DNA of 64,000 nucleotides from Serratia liquefaciens (GTDB lineage: Bacteria > Pseudomonadota > Gammaproteobacteria > Enterobacterales > Enterobacteriaceae). Below, in pieces: positions 55,050 through 64,000 of this stretch (the stretch's first letter is position 1; each line of letters opens with the position of its first letter). The stretch lies in contig JAAXZN010000029.1 of assembly GCA_012719855.1 (NCBI GenBank), positions 98,526-162,525 of the forward strand, given 5' to 3'. The notes below the pieces were generated by a model. It was given only the letters and a program-made list of their open reading frames with translations, was not told where the DNA came from and ran no database searches. Position numbers and translations under genes: made by a program.

Positions 55050-56012
55050 CTACCGACGTTGTAGAGGCTCAATGAGTAATGCCCAATAATGCTCTGCAGC
55101 ACCTTCAAAGCTCAGTTTTGAATCTCGCAAGCCGCCGCGAAACATTTGCATGCCCATCGGACGCAAATGCATTGATTGCTCATCGTTTTCAACCGTCAAA
55201 TTCTCATTCAACGTGTTGCCAGGGGCACTCTCGTCATGGGAGAACGAAATCCCTGCACCAAACCCCCGAGCCACATTTCTTCGGATGCCACAACGAGCCA
55301 CGGCTTTGCCCTGCTGATAAATCACACAGCCGAAAGCATTACCATCAATAGGGATAAACCGCGAATCAATCCCTGGGTTACGCTGCTGGAGCTCTGACAG
55401 CGAGAGTTCGAAGAATCGGCTAATAAACGCAAAGGCTTCATCAAGAAAGCGATCTTTATCCACGTCAGTAAAGGTTTTAGTCAGCCTGAGATTACTCGAT
55501 CTCGGTACGTCAACACGTTGGATATTCTCGCTAATGACAGCCCCTGAGGGCTGGGAAAACGTCTGACGAGGCGCTTTAGGTAACGCACCACGGATTTGGC
55601 GAACGATATCGAGAAATGCCTCATCGCGATCCGGCCACCGGGTCACAGGTAATCCATCACGTGGGACAGCCAATAATTGATTAAACGGCACTGCCGGAGA
55701 CTGCCAGTCACAATGGCGCAGTATGACCGGAATAACCCTCGCCTCCCCAGCATGGTGACGCGCGATCGCTCTTTGGACTTCAATGTCATAACAATACTTC
55801 GAAGCTAAGAAGTCGGGGCTAACTAACAGTAATACTATGTCCGCATGATCTAGCTGTGCATCAATAGAAGCATTCAGATCATCACCTGCATTAATCCGGC
55901 GATCGTGCCAAACATCAATGACGCCTTCACGCTTAAGCATGGCCAAATGGACTTCTAATTCGTCCCGCAAAGCTTCATCTTTATGCGTATAAGACATAAA
56001 AACTCTTGCCAT
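55050..56012 (-). CDS. TIR-domain protein, probable NAD-consuming defence effector
   Basis: A 320-residue protein. Residues 1-140 are a TIR domain (RVFMSYTHKDEALRDELEVHL; VWHDRRINAGDDL; DADIVLLLVSPDFLASKYCYDIEVQRA), with the catalytic-position glutamate at Glu78. Bacterial TIR domains of this kind degrade NAD+ on infection. The C-terminal half (from about residue 170; FLDEAFAFISRFFELSLSELQQRN, then a beta-rich segment with CGIRRNVARGFGAGISFSHD) is not something I can name and may be the sensor. No Thoeris ThsA or other partner is adjacent, so it may act alone. Start at 56012 follows AAGGAG. Confidence 0.83.
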   Translation of the reverse strand: MARVFMSYTHKDEALRDELEVHLAMLKREGVIDVWHDRRINAGDDLNASIDAQLDHADIVLLLVSPDFLASKYCYDIEVQRAIARHHAGEARVIPVILRHCDWQSPAVPFNQLLAVPRDGLPVTRWPDRDEAFLDIVRQIRGALPKAPRQTFSQPSGAVISENIQRVDVPRSSNLRLTKTFTDVDKDRFLDEAFAFISRFFELSLSELQQRNPGIDSRFIPIDGNAFGCVIYQQGKAVARCGIRRNVARGFGAGISFSHDESAPGNTLNENLTVENDEQSMHLRPMGMQMFRGGLRDSKLSFEGAAEHYWALLIEPLQRR

Positions 56013-56132
56013 AAACACTCCTTATCCAGTTAATCCAAATCGCTGAAAGCCAGTTAATAACTATAGGCTTTACAGGGTTTCATAACCGGAAGCCAGGCGA
56101 CATTATTGATGCTTAACACAAGCGCCCCGTAC

Positions 56133-56429
56133 TCACCACTGTTCCCGCCTGGCGGGTGAGTTTATATGTTCGGCAGAGACTTCCTCGGTTTCACATCCCG
56201 CAGAGGTAAGCTCTGATGAAAACACCATTTCAATACCCAGCACATTAAACACCCTAAACAAACGTTCCAGGCTGGCTGATGTAGGGTTTGACTCCAGGCG
56301 TGCATAGGTCTGCTGGGTGACGCCCAGCCTCTCAGAGACGTCTTTTTGCGTCAGGCCTTTTGCTTTACGGAAACCCACCAGTAAAGGACGTAGCTGGCTC
56401 AGAGTTTTTAACGGATAGACGGTATTCAT
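56133..56429 (-). CDS. orphan HipB-like helix-turn-helix regulator
   Basis: A 98-residue protein with a lambda-repressor-type helix-turn-helix (GFRKAKGLTQKDVSERLGVTQQTYARLE) and a short acidic tail, as in HipB antitoxins. No hipA kinase gene follows: the next gene downstream is the TIR gene. It is therefore either a remnant of a hipBA pair or the transcriptional regulator of the TIR gene. A palindrome at 56471-56492 upstream is its probable operator. Confidence 0.82.
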   Translation of the reverse strand: MNTVYPLKTLSQLRPLLVGFRKAKGLTQKDVSERLGVTQQTYARLESNPTSASLERLFRVFNVLGIEMVFSSELTSAGCETEEVSAEHINSPARREQW

Positions 56430-56470
56430 AGATAGCGGCTCGCTGCCTCATAGCTCTGTACAGATTATAG

Positions 56471-56492
56471 GCTGTATTATTATAAATACAGC
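56471..56492 (-). promoter_or_regulatory. operator candidate of the HipB-like regulator
   Basis: GCTGTATT-ATTATA-AATACAGC is a perfect eight-base inverted repeat about 40 bases upstream of the HipB-like start, overlapping the probable promoter. A further GGCTGTTA half-site follows at 56498. Confidence 0.6.
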
Positions 56493-56697
56493 TTAAAGGC
56501 TGTTAAAAAGATAACTCGCTGGCTCTTTCTTAACTGCTGTCAGGTTATAGCAGGAAACGCCTCAGCCCCAGAGCCCATGCCTGACGGAGTCTAAAACCAA
56601 AGCATGGACCACATAGAACTCGCCTTATCGCTGCCATACTTACCCCCCTTTGCGATAGTAACTAGAATTCACTCCGAATTCCGTTTAAGTCCTAAAA

Positions 56698-57624
56698 TTA
56701 CGAACCCAACATTCCTGGCAGATCCGCACTTGTAAGTTTGAAACTGCATCCTTGAGTAATCAATTCGGTCCTATTAGCTAGCACAAGAGGGTGTTGCAGT
56801 GGCTTCTCGTAATGCTCACCGTCATAGCTGACTTGCAGCCGCTCTAGGGCATAATGCATTAGCGGGATACGTTGGGTAATTAGAAGCTTCCCCTTACTCA
56901 TCATGTAATCACTAGCTATGATTTCTTGTTGAGTGCGTCTTAATTCGGGATTTGGTACAACCACAGCAACTACTTGTGTATTCCATTCACGATCCTGCTC
57001 CCTACCATGCTCTGATACATCAAGTAATTCCGGGATCCCGCGAAAACGACTCATCACAAAGTCCAAATAATCACTCTTCTTTTCGCAGTAAGCGCGAACA
57101 TGCCATCGAATCCCATCATAGACCAAGGTATGCGGAATAATATTGCGTCCGCTTTGCTCTCCCGAGTTTAAGGAGACGTAGTCCACATCAACTCTTAACT
57201 GATAGCGAGCAGCCTGCACCAAGCCTCGAACTATGACTGGGTCAATATGTCGAACCGGGACATTTAGAATTTCAATATGGCCATAGCGTAAATCCATCAT
57301 GGGAAGTACAGCATCATGATCTTGATGCTGACGTACCTGTTGTTTCTCCTCGTATAGAAGTGTTAAGTACTCGTCTACTTTTCCTTCGCTAAAGCAGGGA
57401 ACAAAATGCACGGTAGGCTTATATCCCTTCAGTTTAGGATCGTACTCTAACCCTTTTCGAGAATGATTTTTGATATAGCGATTGATATCTCTTGATGCCT
57501 GCTGGCGACCGATATTGAACGCAGTACAAAGATGATTAGCAGTCAGCCGCCCCTCCCACTGCAACACAATCTCAAGCAGACGATACCGTAAGGTTTGATC
57601 CCAAGTGAGCTTACTCACTGTCAT
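56698..57624 (-). CDS. WYL-domain regulator of the BrxR/CapW type
   Basis: A 308-residue regulator with an N-terminal winged helix (LRYRLLEIVLQWEGRLTANHLCTAFNIGRQQASRDINRYI), a WYL domain in the middle (PHTLVYDGIRWHVRAYCEKKSDYLDFVMSRFRG) and a C-terminal WCX-like extension. BrxR and CapW have this layout and repress defence operons until infection. It is divergent from the zinc-finger/SMC operon at 57828 and shares a 203-bp promoter region with it, so it most likely represses that operon. Confidence 0.88.
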   Translation of the reverse strand: MTVSKLTWDQTLRYRLLEIVLQWEGRLTANHLCTAFNIGRQQASRDINRYIKNHSRKGLEYDPKLKGYKPTVHFVPCFSEGKVDEYLTLLYEEKQQVRQHQDHDAVLPMMDLRYGHIEILNVPVRHIDPVIVRGLVQAARYQLRVDVDYVSLNSGEQSGRNIIPHTLVYDGIRWHVRAYCEKKSDYLDFVMSRFRGIPELLDVSEHGREQDREWNTQVVAVVVPNPELRRTQQEIIASDYMMSKGKLLITQRIPLMHYALERLQVSYDGEHYEKPLQHPLVLANRTELITQGCSFKLTSADLPGMLGS

Positions 57625-57656
57625 AAGTGCTCCAAAATGCTACATGTTTAACTAAC

Positions 57657-57740
57657 CAGTATCGGAATGTTATGCCCAGTTGAATATACTGAACTCGTTA
57701 ACAACGAAAAAAATATCGCTACTCATTGATTTTAATCAAT
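57657..57740. promoter_or_regulatory. inverted repeats between the WYL gene and the SMC operon
   Basis: ATTGATT-TT-AATCAAT (57725-57740) is a perfect palindrome, and CAGTAT (57657) pairs with ATACTG (57686) over 23 bases. Both lie in the shared divergent region and are candidate WYL-regulator sites. Confidence 0.45.
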
Positions 57741-57827
57741 ACACGGCGCAAAGAGGAACAATTATTTAAACAATTAATAGGGATGTATTTTTTAAACGAT
57801 AAAGTTCATGTTCCAATGGGAGGTACA

Positions 57828-58730
57828 ATGAAACTGGAACTGGCACGTAGCCTACAAATTTTGAAAGATGTTACTGCAGAAGAGGCAGATAAATTTTTTT
57901 CAGAGGGAATTTTAACTTCAAAACATCTTTTTGAATGCCCTGAGTCAAACTGTTGCGCCCAAGTAACCTGTGCCAATTTGGATAGGCCAAAGCGCCTTCG
58001 TAAACGGGAGCCTTACTTCAAATTTGTTTCTGAACATAGTTCGGGGTGTCGCCTAGAAGCCGAAACAGATGAAAATATACGTCATGTAAGAATGACTCGA
58101 GAAGACCCGGAAGCCCTCCCTTTCATTTTTGATGATGTAGTGGATTTAGATTTATCCTCACCAAACAAATGCACCATTCATGACTTACCCGCATCAGATG
58201 ATGAGGAAGCCGTGGTAAAACGACTACGCAGAGGAGTAGCCGAGGATGAGGAGAACATTAAACACCGCAATTCAAGGAAGCGTCTTTCAGGACTAGTTAA
58301 CGCCTTTATTCGAAAAGAAAACTTTTTCCTAAACACAGCTGAAGGAAAATTGCCTCTTAGAAATTTCTTTATCAAAGTCGACGATAGCAAGGATCTGAGC
58401 GAGTATATGGATGAACCGCGCATCTTCTTCGGTAAGGCATGGCTCAACCGCAAGGATGATTACTATCTTGTTCGTTTTGATAATGAAATTCGGGCAGGAA
58501 AATTAAGATGCAAGCCAACCTTATTCATCCCAGCCAGACACGTTGACAGTTCAGAGTATGATAGAACGTCCAGGGAGACGCTGGATAAAATAGCACGGGC
58601 AACAAAGCCATTGTATCTCTTTATTTTCAGTGAGTTACCACCCGTTAAAAATAACAAAGGTGAGTATATCAACTTCAAATTAGACGATTTAACTTATTTG
58701 TATTATCTGCCTTGGGGGCAGAAATCCTAA
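57828..58730 (+). CDS. zinc-finger (CoiA-like) protein of the SMC-complex operon
   Basis: A 300-residue protein. Near residues 33-75 it has a probable zinc site: CPESNCC...C, then YFKFVSEHSSGC, resembling the CoiA-type zinc finger that precedes nuclease domains in competence-like proteins. No clear nuclease motif is visible in the rest, which is charged and includes EEAVVKRLRRG and LFIPARHVDSS. The start at 57828 has GGGAGG directly upstream; an in-frame start at 57726 is possible. It is the first gene of the operon, 13 bases before the SMC gene. Function unknown. Confidence 0.65.
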   Translation: MKLELARSLQILKDVTAEEADKFFSEGILTSKHLFECPESNCCAQVTCANLDRPKRLRKREPYFKFVSEHSSGCRLEAETDENIRHVRMTREDPEALPFIFDDVVDLDLSSPNKCTIHDLPASDDEEAVVKRLRRGVAEDEENIKHRNSRKRLSGLVNAFIRKENFFLNTAEGKLPLRNFFIKVDDSKDLSEYMDEPRIFFGKAWLNRKDDYYLVRFDNEIRAGKLRCKPTLFIPARHVDSSEYDRTSRETLDKIARATKPLYLFIFSELPPVKNNKGEYINFKLDDLTYLYYLPWGQKS

Positions 58731-58743
58731 TCAGGGAGAGCAT

Positions 58744-61700
58744 ATGTCGAAGCTGCTTCGCCTTATCTTGATTCATACCCATTTACCTGGCGTATATGAA
58801 ATAGAGCTTGATCAACATTCGAATATTTGTGGCACCAATGCGTCAGGGAAAACGACGCTTCAGCGTCTGCTACCAGTATTTTATGGTGAGCAGCCTAACC
58901 GGGTTGTGCCAAAAACCCGCAAGAAATTTGACGAATTCTACCTACCCTTTAGCAACAGCTACATCATCTATGAATATCGACGCACTAACGGCAATATTTG
59001 CCAGGTGGTCCTCACCCGCAGAAATGAAGGTGGGGTTGAATACCGCTTTGTCGCATGTGCTTATAATAGCGAGCATTATCTGCGCCATACAGACGAGGGC
59101 GTCAAAGCATTAAGCTACAGCGGCCTGGTCTCGGCAATGCGTGAGCTAGGTAATATTCAGATTACCGCAAAAATCAGCGCCACCAGTGAATATCGCAGCA
59201 TCATCCAGAATGACATGACAGCTCTGCGTGGCAACAGCGTGGATAACCATAAATTACGCCGTCTGGCCGCTGTATTTAGCCTGGTCGAAGGCGGCCATAA
59301 ACTTCGGCATATTGAAAAACTGGTCAGTGCGGTACATGCCAAAGAAGGCAAAATGGACACGCTGAAAGCAATGCTGGCGGCGATTTTCGAAGAAGATGGT
59401 GTGACCCTTCCTGAAACCAAAGTCAAAAGCAGCAAAGCACGAGAATGGATCCAGAAAATGCGCCATTCTTTGCACTTCGACAAATTGCAGCAAAACTTTG
59501 AACACCTGCAACAACTAGGCTTACAGCTGGATGATCACGAATCACAGCTCGCCGCGTTGCGTCCTTTACTGCACGCTGATGAATTACAGCAAAAAGATAG
59601 TCGGGCTCAGAAAGAACAAATGCTGTTGCACTGTCGTGAAGCGTTAAAGCTACTGGAAGAAGATTACAACTTACAGCTTGGCGAACTGAACGGAAAACTC
59701 AGCGAAACACGCAGTGAACTAGAGACCACCCGCGTTTCCCTGAAAAAAATTCACGAAGAGTATGAGGAGTATGAACGTCGGGATATAGCGCAATTGCAGG
59801 TCGATACCGCCGCGCTACCGCAGTGGCGTATTTCGCTACAGGAGCTGGCTGAAGAGCGGCAATTGATGGGGGAAGAACAAGGTGAGCTGGCGAATAAATT
59901 TGAACAACACAAATTAAAACTTAAAGAGAATTTTCATGAACTTACTGAAAAATTACAACAAAAAATCAAGTACCTTAATAAAGATAAAGACGCTATCTAC
60001 CAACGTTATGACCTGAAAAATAAAGCGCTTATTCAGCAGTTTAGTGAGCGGCAACAGCATCAAACAGCACAGTTTACACTTCAGCTCAGAGATATTGGGC
60101 AAAATATCGCCATTATTAAAACAGAACTAGGGCACTCACAGCTCACTGTCGAAGAATGTGAAGCAAGCCAGATTGCAGAACTTCGTGTCGAACAAGCTCA
60201 ATCAAATGCACAACTATTGGCGCAGCAACTCCAACTGCAACAACAACACTATCAGCAAGCGTTTCAGCAGCAAGAAACTGCCGATCAACAGCTTGAACAA
60301 TGCCGAGTCCGGCATCACAAAACAGAGATCGAACTGCAGCAGCTACATCGCCAGTTAGATCCAGAACAGGGCACTTTGCGCTATTTTCTACGTTCAAATT
60401 ACCCTGACTGGCAGCAGAATTTGGGGAAAGTACTCAACGAAAATCTGCTCGATCGTAAAGATCTCCAACCTTACCTGGCTGCTCCCAACGATTTGCTTTA
60501 TGGCCTGCAACTTGAACTGGTCAACGTGGAAATGCCCGTCTTCGCCCTAGATGAAGCGGCCATCCTGCATCATATAACCCGTGCACAGCAGGAAGTTACA
60601 CAGGCGAAAGCTGCGTTGCATGCCACTGAAAAAAAATTCGACGAATACCATAAACAGGTCGAACAGCAGAAAATACAGTTGGAGAAGTTGGTGAGAGATA
60701 ATTGCCAACAGCAAATTGAAATTGAACATACTCGAGCTAGTCGCCAACGGCTAAAAGAGAAACACACTGCTTTGGATCTGGAGCGTAAACAGCTGAAACG
60801 CGAAGATTTACAGCACCTTGAGAAGAACCAACAGTCAGTTTTACAACAGCAACAACACATGTTGACAGAATTAAAAACAGAGCAGGATCTCAAGGAGTTG
60901 CAGTCCTCTTTTGATCTTCAGGGTGAAATTCAGAGCGTTGAGACGGAACTGGAAGCTCTGGAACGACAGATAAGTGATAAGCGCGACAGCATCAGCCAAC
61001 AAATTGAGGAGTTACAGCAGGCGCTAAATGTTGAGCTGTCAGAAAAAGGAATTGATCACGTGCGTATCAGATTAGTTGAACAGCGGTATCAAGAATTAAG
61101 AAAAGAAATCCAGATAATTGAGGATCGTGCTGATGAGCTTAAAGACTGGAAGCATTTCATGCGTTCCTTTTGGAACGAACTGCGCCCACAACGCGAAGCC
61201 CAGGAAACTACGCTCAGTCATCTCGAGCGCGAACTAAAACAACAGTTAGATCGACTCAATATCAGCCATCATGACCAGAAACAACAGCTCAGCAGCCAAC
61301 GACTGCAGTTTCAGCGTGAAATAGCCGAGATTGATAATTTACTGATTCAGTTAAGAGATAGGCTTTCTGTGTTACAGCTGTTTAATCTGGAAAACGTCAC
61401 TCCAGCCAGGCTGGATACTACAGCCGATATTCTGGAGCGTCTGGCACGCACCGATGAAATGTGTGAGCTGTACGCCAGGATCACGGCACAGCTGGAAAGT
61501 AAACTGCATGACTTCAAGTCAGTACTCAGCCTGGATGCGCAAACCGAATTTCTCGATAGGCTCGACTATGAAGTCAAGCAGTTGCCAGATCCAACGGCCA
61601 AGCGCCAACAGATCCCCATCCTGGCTGGACTGCTGAAAATCCTTAAGGATCAGCAACAGCAACTCCTTGAAATGGGAGAAAACATTGGCGGCGATCTAAA

Positions 61701-62409
61701 GAAGTTCTTCACCGTGTTTAGTGATATCAATCGTCGCATTTCACTCCAGAGCCGCCGTTTGAGTGAAGCAGTGGCCGATGATTTGTTGCTGGAAGAGATC
61801 GGTAAATCTGAAGTACGGATTCGTTCCACTATTGATGAACTGAAGTTTTGGCGGCCATTAAAGCATTTCGCCCGCAGTTATGATGAATGGCGTTCTTCCG
61901 ACAAAGCTGCCCCTTCCACAAACTATCTCAATGCTTTAGCCGATGTTGTCGACCTGATGCAAGGCGATGAACGTTTCAGCATGGAGTCCTTGCTGAGCCT
62001 TGAGCTTCATTTGCATGAAAGCGGTTCTGATTTAGTGATTAAAAGTGATCGCCAACTGCTGGAGGCTTCCAGTCATGGAATGGCCTATCTTATCCTTTGC
62101 AAATATCTGTTGGCCTTTACTCGTCTGCTGCGTGGTAATTCAGAGGTGACCATTCACTGGCCGATCGATGAGATCGGTACTCTGGCCTACCACAATGTGG
62201 AAAAACTGTTCACTGCCTGTAACAACAATAACATTGTGATCGTTGGAGCATTCCCGAACCCGGAGTCAGAGGTGCTGATGCTATTTCAGCACCGCTATCT
62301 GATTGAAGCCGATCAGCTTGAACCAGGCAAACGTCGGCTGAAGCGCATCCATCCCGAACCAAACAGGTTATCCCTACGCCTGGCGCAAAAACAACAGGAG
62401 ACGATGTAA
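58744..62409 (+). CDS. MukB/MksB-like SMC ATPase (DUF3584 type)
   Basis: A 1221-residue SMC-like protein. Walker A GTNASGKT lies at residues 30-37. Long coiled coils run through about 240-535 and 620-960, with a hinge-like globular segment between (around GTLRYFLRSNYPDWQQNLGKVLNENLL). The C-terminal head carries the signature-like ASSHGMAYLILCKYLL and the Walker B VTIHWPIDEIGTL. This is the DUF3584 / MukB-like layout shared by MksB and Wadjet JetC, which extrude DNA loops and exclude plasmids. Both ATPase halves are intact. The stop overlaps the next ATG (TAATG). Confidence 0.87.
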   Translation: MSKLLRLILIHTHLPGVYEIELDQHSNICGTNASGKTTLQRLLPVFYGEQPNRVVPKTRKKFDEFYLPFSNSYIIYEYRRTNGNICQVVLTRRNEGGVEYRFVACAYNSEHYLRHTDEGVKALSYSGLVSAMRELGNIQITAKISATSEYRSIIQNDMTALRGNSVDNHKLRRLAAVFSLVEGGHKLRHIEKLVSAVHAKEGKMDTLKAMLAAIFEEDGVTLPETKVKSSKAREWIQKMRHSLHFDKLQQNFEHLQQLGLQLDDHESQLAALRPLLHADELQQKDSRAQKEQMLLHCREALKLLEEDYNLQLGELNGKLSETRSELETTRVSLKKIHEEYEEYERRDIAQLQVDTAALPQWRISLQELAEERQLMGEEQGELANKFEQHKLKLKENFHELTEKLQQKIKYLNKDKDAIYQRYDLKNKALIQQFSERQQHQTAQFTLQLRDIGQNIAIIKTELGHSQLTVEECEASQIAELRVEQAQSNAQLLAQQLQLQQQHYQQAFQQQETADQQLEQCRVRHHKTEIELQQLHRQLDPEQGTLRYFLRSNYPDWQQNLGKVLNENLLDRKDLQPYLAAPNDLLYGLQLELVNVEMPVFALDEAAILHHITRAQQEVTQAKAALHATEKKFDEYHKQVEQQKIQLEKLVRDNCQQQIEIEHTRASRQRLKEKHTALDLERKQLKREDLQHLEKNQQSVLQQQQHMLTELKTEQDLKELQSSFDLQGEIQSVETELEALERQISDKRDSISQQIEELQQALNVELSEKGIDHVRIRLVEQRYQELRKEIQIIEDRADELKDWKHFMRSFWNELRPQREAQETTLSHLERELKQQLDRLNISHHDQKQQLSSQRLQFQREIAEIDNLLIQLRDRLSVLQLFNLENVTPARLDTTADILERLARTDEMCELYARITAQLESKLHDFKSVLSLDAQTEFLDRLDYEVKQLPDPTAKRQQIPILAGLLKILKDQQQQLLEMGENIGGDLKKFFTVFSDINRRISLQSRRLSEAVADDLLLEEIGKSEVRIRSTIDELKFWRPLKHFARSYDEWRSSDKAAPSTNYLNALADVVDLMQGDERFSMESLLSLELHLHESGSDLVIKSDRQLLEASSHGMAYLILCKYLLAFTRLLRGNSEVTIHWPIDEIGTLAYHNVEKLFTACNNNNIVIVGAFPNPESEVLMLFQHRYLIEADQLEPGKRRLKRIHPEPNRLSLRLAQKQQETM

Positions 62410-63032
62410 TGCTGCAACATGGTCCTTTATTAGAGCGTTTACTGGCCGGTGAATTTATCTGCAATGTCAGCGACAGCGATGCATTTCGTCATCTACATAA
62501 CGAACAGACCCGCCAAAAAATAAATGATTATTTGCGCCCACTGAACCGTAGAGTGGTCAGCAATGACAGTAGTACGGTGTACTACGCAGGTTATTGTGAG
62601 CTGACCAGGGAGGCTCGAAATCAGCTTAGCAACCAGTTTTGTTTGATTATCACGGCATTGCTGCCACTGCTTGAGTGGATGCGACTAGTGCAGGAAACGC
62701 TGGGCCAGGAAAATATCCTAAGCGCAGGGGACGTTCTCAAACTGGCAGAAATAATTGCACGAGTCGAAGATAATCAAAGCTTACGTCATCGCTTAAATCA
62801 ACTCGCAAGTCACCGTTTTTTCAACAGTCAGAGCCCGGCGGCTGATACTCAGTTGAAGCTGATTTTTAACCGCCTTAAAGAGCATGGTTATCTGAGACAG
62901 CCCCATGCGGATCGCCACTATTTTTATGTTACCGGTAAAATTGATTACCTGATTGATGTTATCAGGTTTATTCGTGATGAAGAGCACCTTCCAGTGGAAG
63001 ATACTGCTCCAGTGCAGGAGAGTTTGATCTGA
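62409..63032 (+). CDS. MksE-like (kite) subunit
   Basis: A 207-residue protein with two winged-helix-like segments (FRHLHNEQTRQKINDYLRPLNRRVV; LKLIFNRLKEHGYLRQPHADRHYFYVTGKIDYLIDVIRFI). This matches the size and position of MksE/JetB subunits, which dimerise on the kleisin. It overlaps the SMC gene before it and the next gene after it by one base each, so the subunits are translated in fixed proportion. Confidence 0.8.
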   Translation: MLQHGPLLERLLAGEFICNVSDSDAFRHLHNEQTRQKINDYLRPLNRRVVSNDSSTVYYAGYCELTREARNQLSNQFCLIITALLPLLEWMRLVQETLGQENILSAGDVLKLAEIIARVEDNQSLRHRLNQLASHRFFNSQSPAADTQLKLIFNRLKEHGYLRQPHADRHYFYVTGKIDYLIDVIRFIRDEEHLPVEDTAPVQESLI

Positions 63033-64000
63033 TGACTGAAGATGTCCTCACCTCCGGGTTGTTTAGAACCGGCTCCGAACGCCTTGCACTGCTGGGGAAA
63101 CATCATCAGGCGCTGATGAAAGGCTATCTGGATGGTTATGTTGATGAAACATCCTTCAGCGATACTGCCCTCAAGAGGTTGATTGTTGCACGTATTCTCT
63201 ATCGACCGGATGAACAGCAACCACTGATGCTACGACCCCTGGTCAGTGAACTGATTGCCAGCATGATTGCTGATGAGAACCGTCGCCAAATAAATGCCGA
63301 TGTGGCCGAAAAACTCGAGCAAATACGCAATAAAGTACAGGCATGGCGCGACTCTCATTACAAAGCAGATTATGTGGTGGCTGAGTTGCATATGCAAAGA
63401 CTGGCAGAGCACGTTCACGATCTCAGTGGTCAGTTTGAAGAAGCAATTGACAGTCTCTGGCATCGTTTAAACAACGACTTTGGATTTGTCAGCACACTGA
63501 ACGAAAAAATAAATGAAAATGCCCGAGCACAAAAACAGTCTCGCCGCCTGCTAGATGGCCTGGAATTACTGGATTTTAATGAGTTGATTGAACTGGCTGA
63601 GGGCAATAACCCCCTGCGCAAGCTGCTCGTCAGTCAGTTGCAGCATCGTTGTAGCTCTCACCACAGCACCTTACTGGAAGTTCAGCGTCGGCTTGTAGAT
63701 CTCATGGCTAAGTTTCGCCAACAACAGTCTCGTTCACTCTTGGTCAGTAATATGGCAGCATTTTTACAGCAGCATCCTCAATATAAACCCGCGAGTTATA
63801 CCGATCGTCTTGACGTTCCCGATTTGTTTAATATTGCTGCTGTTCTTCATACTCAGGCATCGATCGCGCTCGATAGATTTGCCGATCGGCAGACTCTTGC
63901 TGAGCTGTTGCACGCAATACCTTGTCCAACGTTGCCGACGGTAGCGAGATTTGAAACTGTCAGTACAGCCGATCAAGGTATTGATGAAGCCATACTTGCA
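63032..64000 (+). CDS. MksF/kleisin-like subunit, 5' part (runs off right edge)
   Basis: The first 323 codons are open to the end of the window. The product is helical with coiled-coil stretches (VAEKLEQIRNKVQAWRDSHY, AEHVHDLSGQFEEAIDSLW). It occupies the position expected for the kleisin of an SMC-kite-kleisin complex. Similarity to MksF/JetA is inferred from position, size class and composition rather than a motif. The order SMC-kite-kleisin is reversed from the usual MksF-E-B / JetA-B-C. Any JetD-type nuclease gene would lie outside the window. Confidence 0.65.
   Translation, partial: MTEDVLTSGLFRTGSERLALLGKHHQALMKGYLDGYVDETSFSDTALKRLIVARILYRPDEQQPLMLRPLVSELIASMIADENRRQINADVAEKLEQIRNKVQAWRDSHYKADYVVAELHMQRLAEHVHDLSGQFEEAIDSLWHRLNNDFGFVSTLNEKINENARAQKQSRRLLDGLELLDFNELIELAEGNNPLRKLLVSQLQHRCSSHHSTLLEVQRRLVDLMAKFRQQQSRSLLVSNMAAFLQQHPQYKPASYTDRLDVPDLFNIAAVLHTQASIALDRFADRQTLAELLHAIPCPTLPTVARFETVSTADQGIDEAILA

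Noticed and set aside
40707..64000. Integrative element with tRNA attachment site
   Set aside because: No tRNA gene, integrase or flanking direct repeat is visible; the right end of the island lies outside the window, so boundaries cannot be set.

Overview
The window looks like a chromosomal segment of an enterobacterium, most likely Serratia or a close relative (Enterobacterales). This is inferred from two 127-bp ERIC elements, an LdtB of exactly 306 residues, the btsT-yjiX-yjiA block, a full ascG/ascFB locus and a Fur-box-preceded yncE, all in GC-rich Serratia-like coding sequence. I saw no rRNA, tRNA, CRISPR array, integrase or transposase.

Layout. 1-2.1 kb: the end of a metallophosphatase gene and a type IV (AbiE-like) toxin-antitoxin pair. 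2.1-8.8 kb: a LysR regulator divergent from a beta-alanine / beta-peptide catabolic operon (omega-transaminase, CoA-acylating semialdehyde dehydrogenase, APC permease, DmpA-like P1 peptidase). 8.9-14.4 kb: a self-contained outer-membrane uptake operon reading leftward, exbD-tonB-receptor-(ERIC)-exbB-secreted phospholipase D. 14.9-22.2 kb: ldtB, two AraC regulators, a porin, yncE, a RelE/HigB-type toxin-antitoxin pair and a small secreted protein. 22.4-31.8 kb: an orphan metabolic/transport cluster. It holds a glutamine-synthetase-like ligase, a half-length GT20 (OtsA-like) protein, an ABC transporter with a duplicated permease but no visible binding protein, an OmpC-like porin, a second ATPase, an MgtC protein and a LysR regulator. 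Two short leader peptides, each followed by a similar hairpin, precede the two ABC units. 31.9-40.7 kb: an RlaP-type nucleotidyltransferase, then btsT-yjiX-yjiA and the asc beta-glucoside operon.

40.7-64 kb is a stacked defence island. It starts with a structured leader resembling those of P4-type satellites (ash/icd-like). It then carries a ScoMcrA-like HNH type IV restriction enzyme, McrBC, a complete type I system (hsdM-S-R), a second AbiE pair, a TIR protein, an orphan HipB-like regulator and a WYL (BrxR/CapW-like) regulator. The last is divergent from an SMC/MukB-like complex operon (zinc-finger protein, DUF3584-type SMC ATPase, MksE-like, MksF-like) that runs off the right edge. The island lies beside btsT-yjiX-yjiA, as the E. 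coli immigration control region does.

The most promising leads are the twin leader-peptide/hairpin modules, the reversed-order SMC operon with its added zinc-finger gene, the half-OtsA/glutamine-synthetase pair, the private TonB-phospholipase operon, and three 21-bp-spaced BtsR-type sites in front of btsT.
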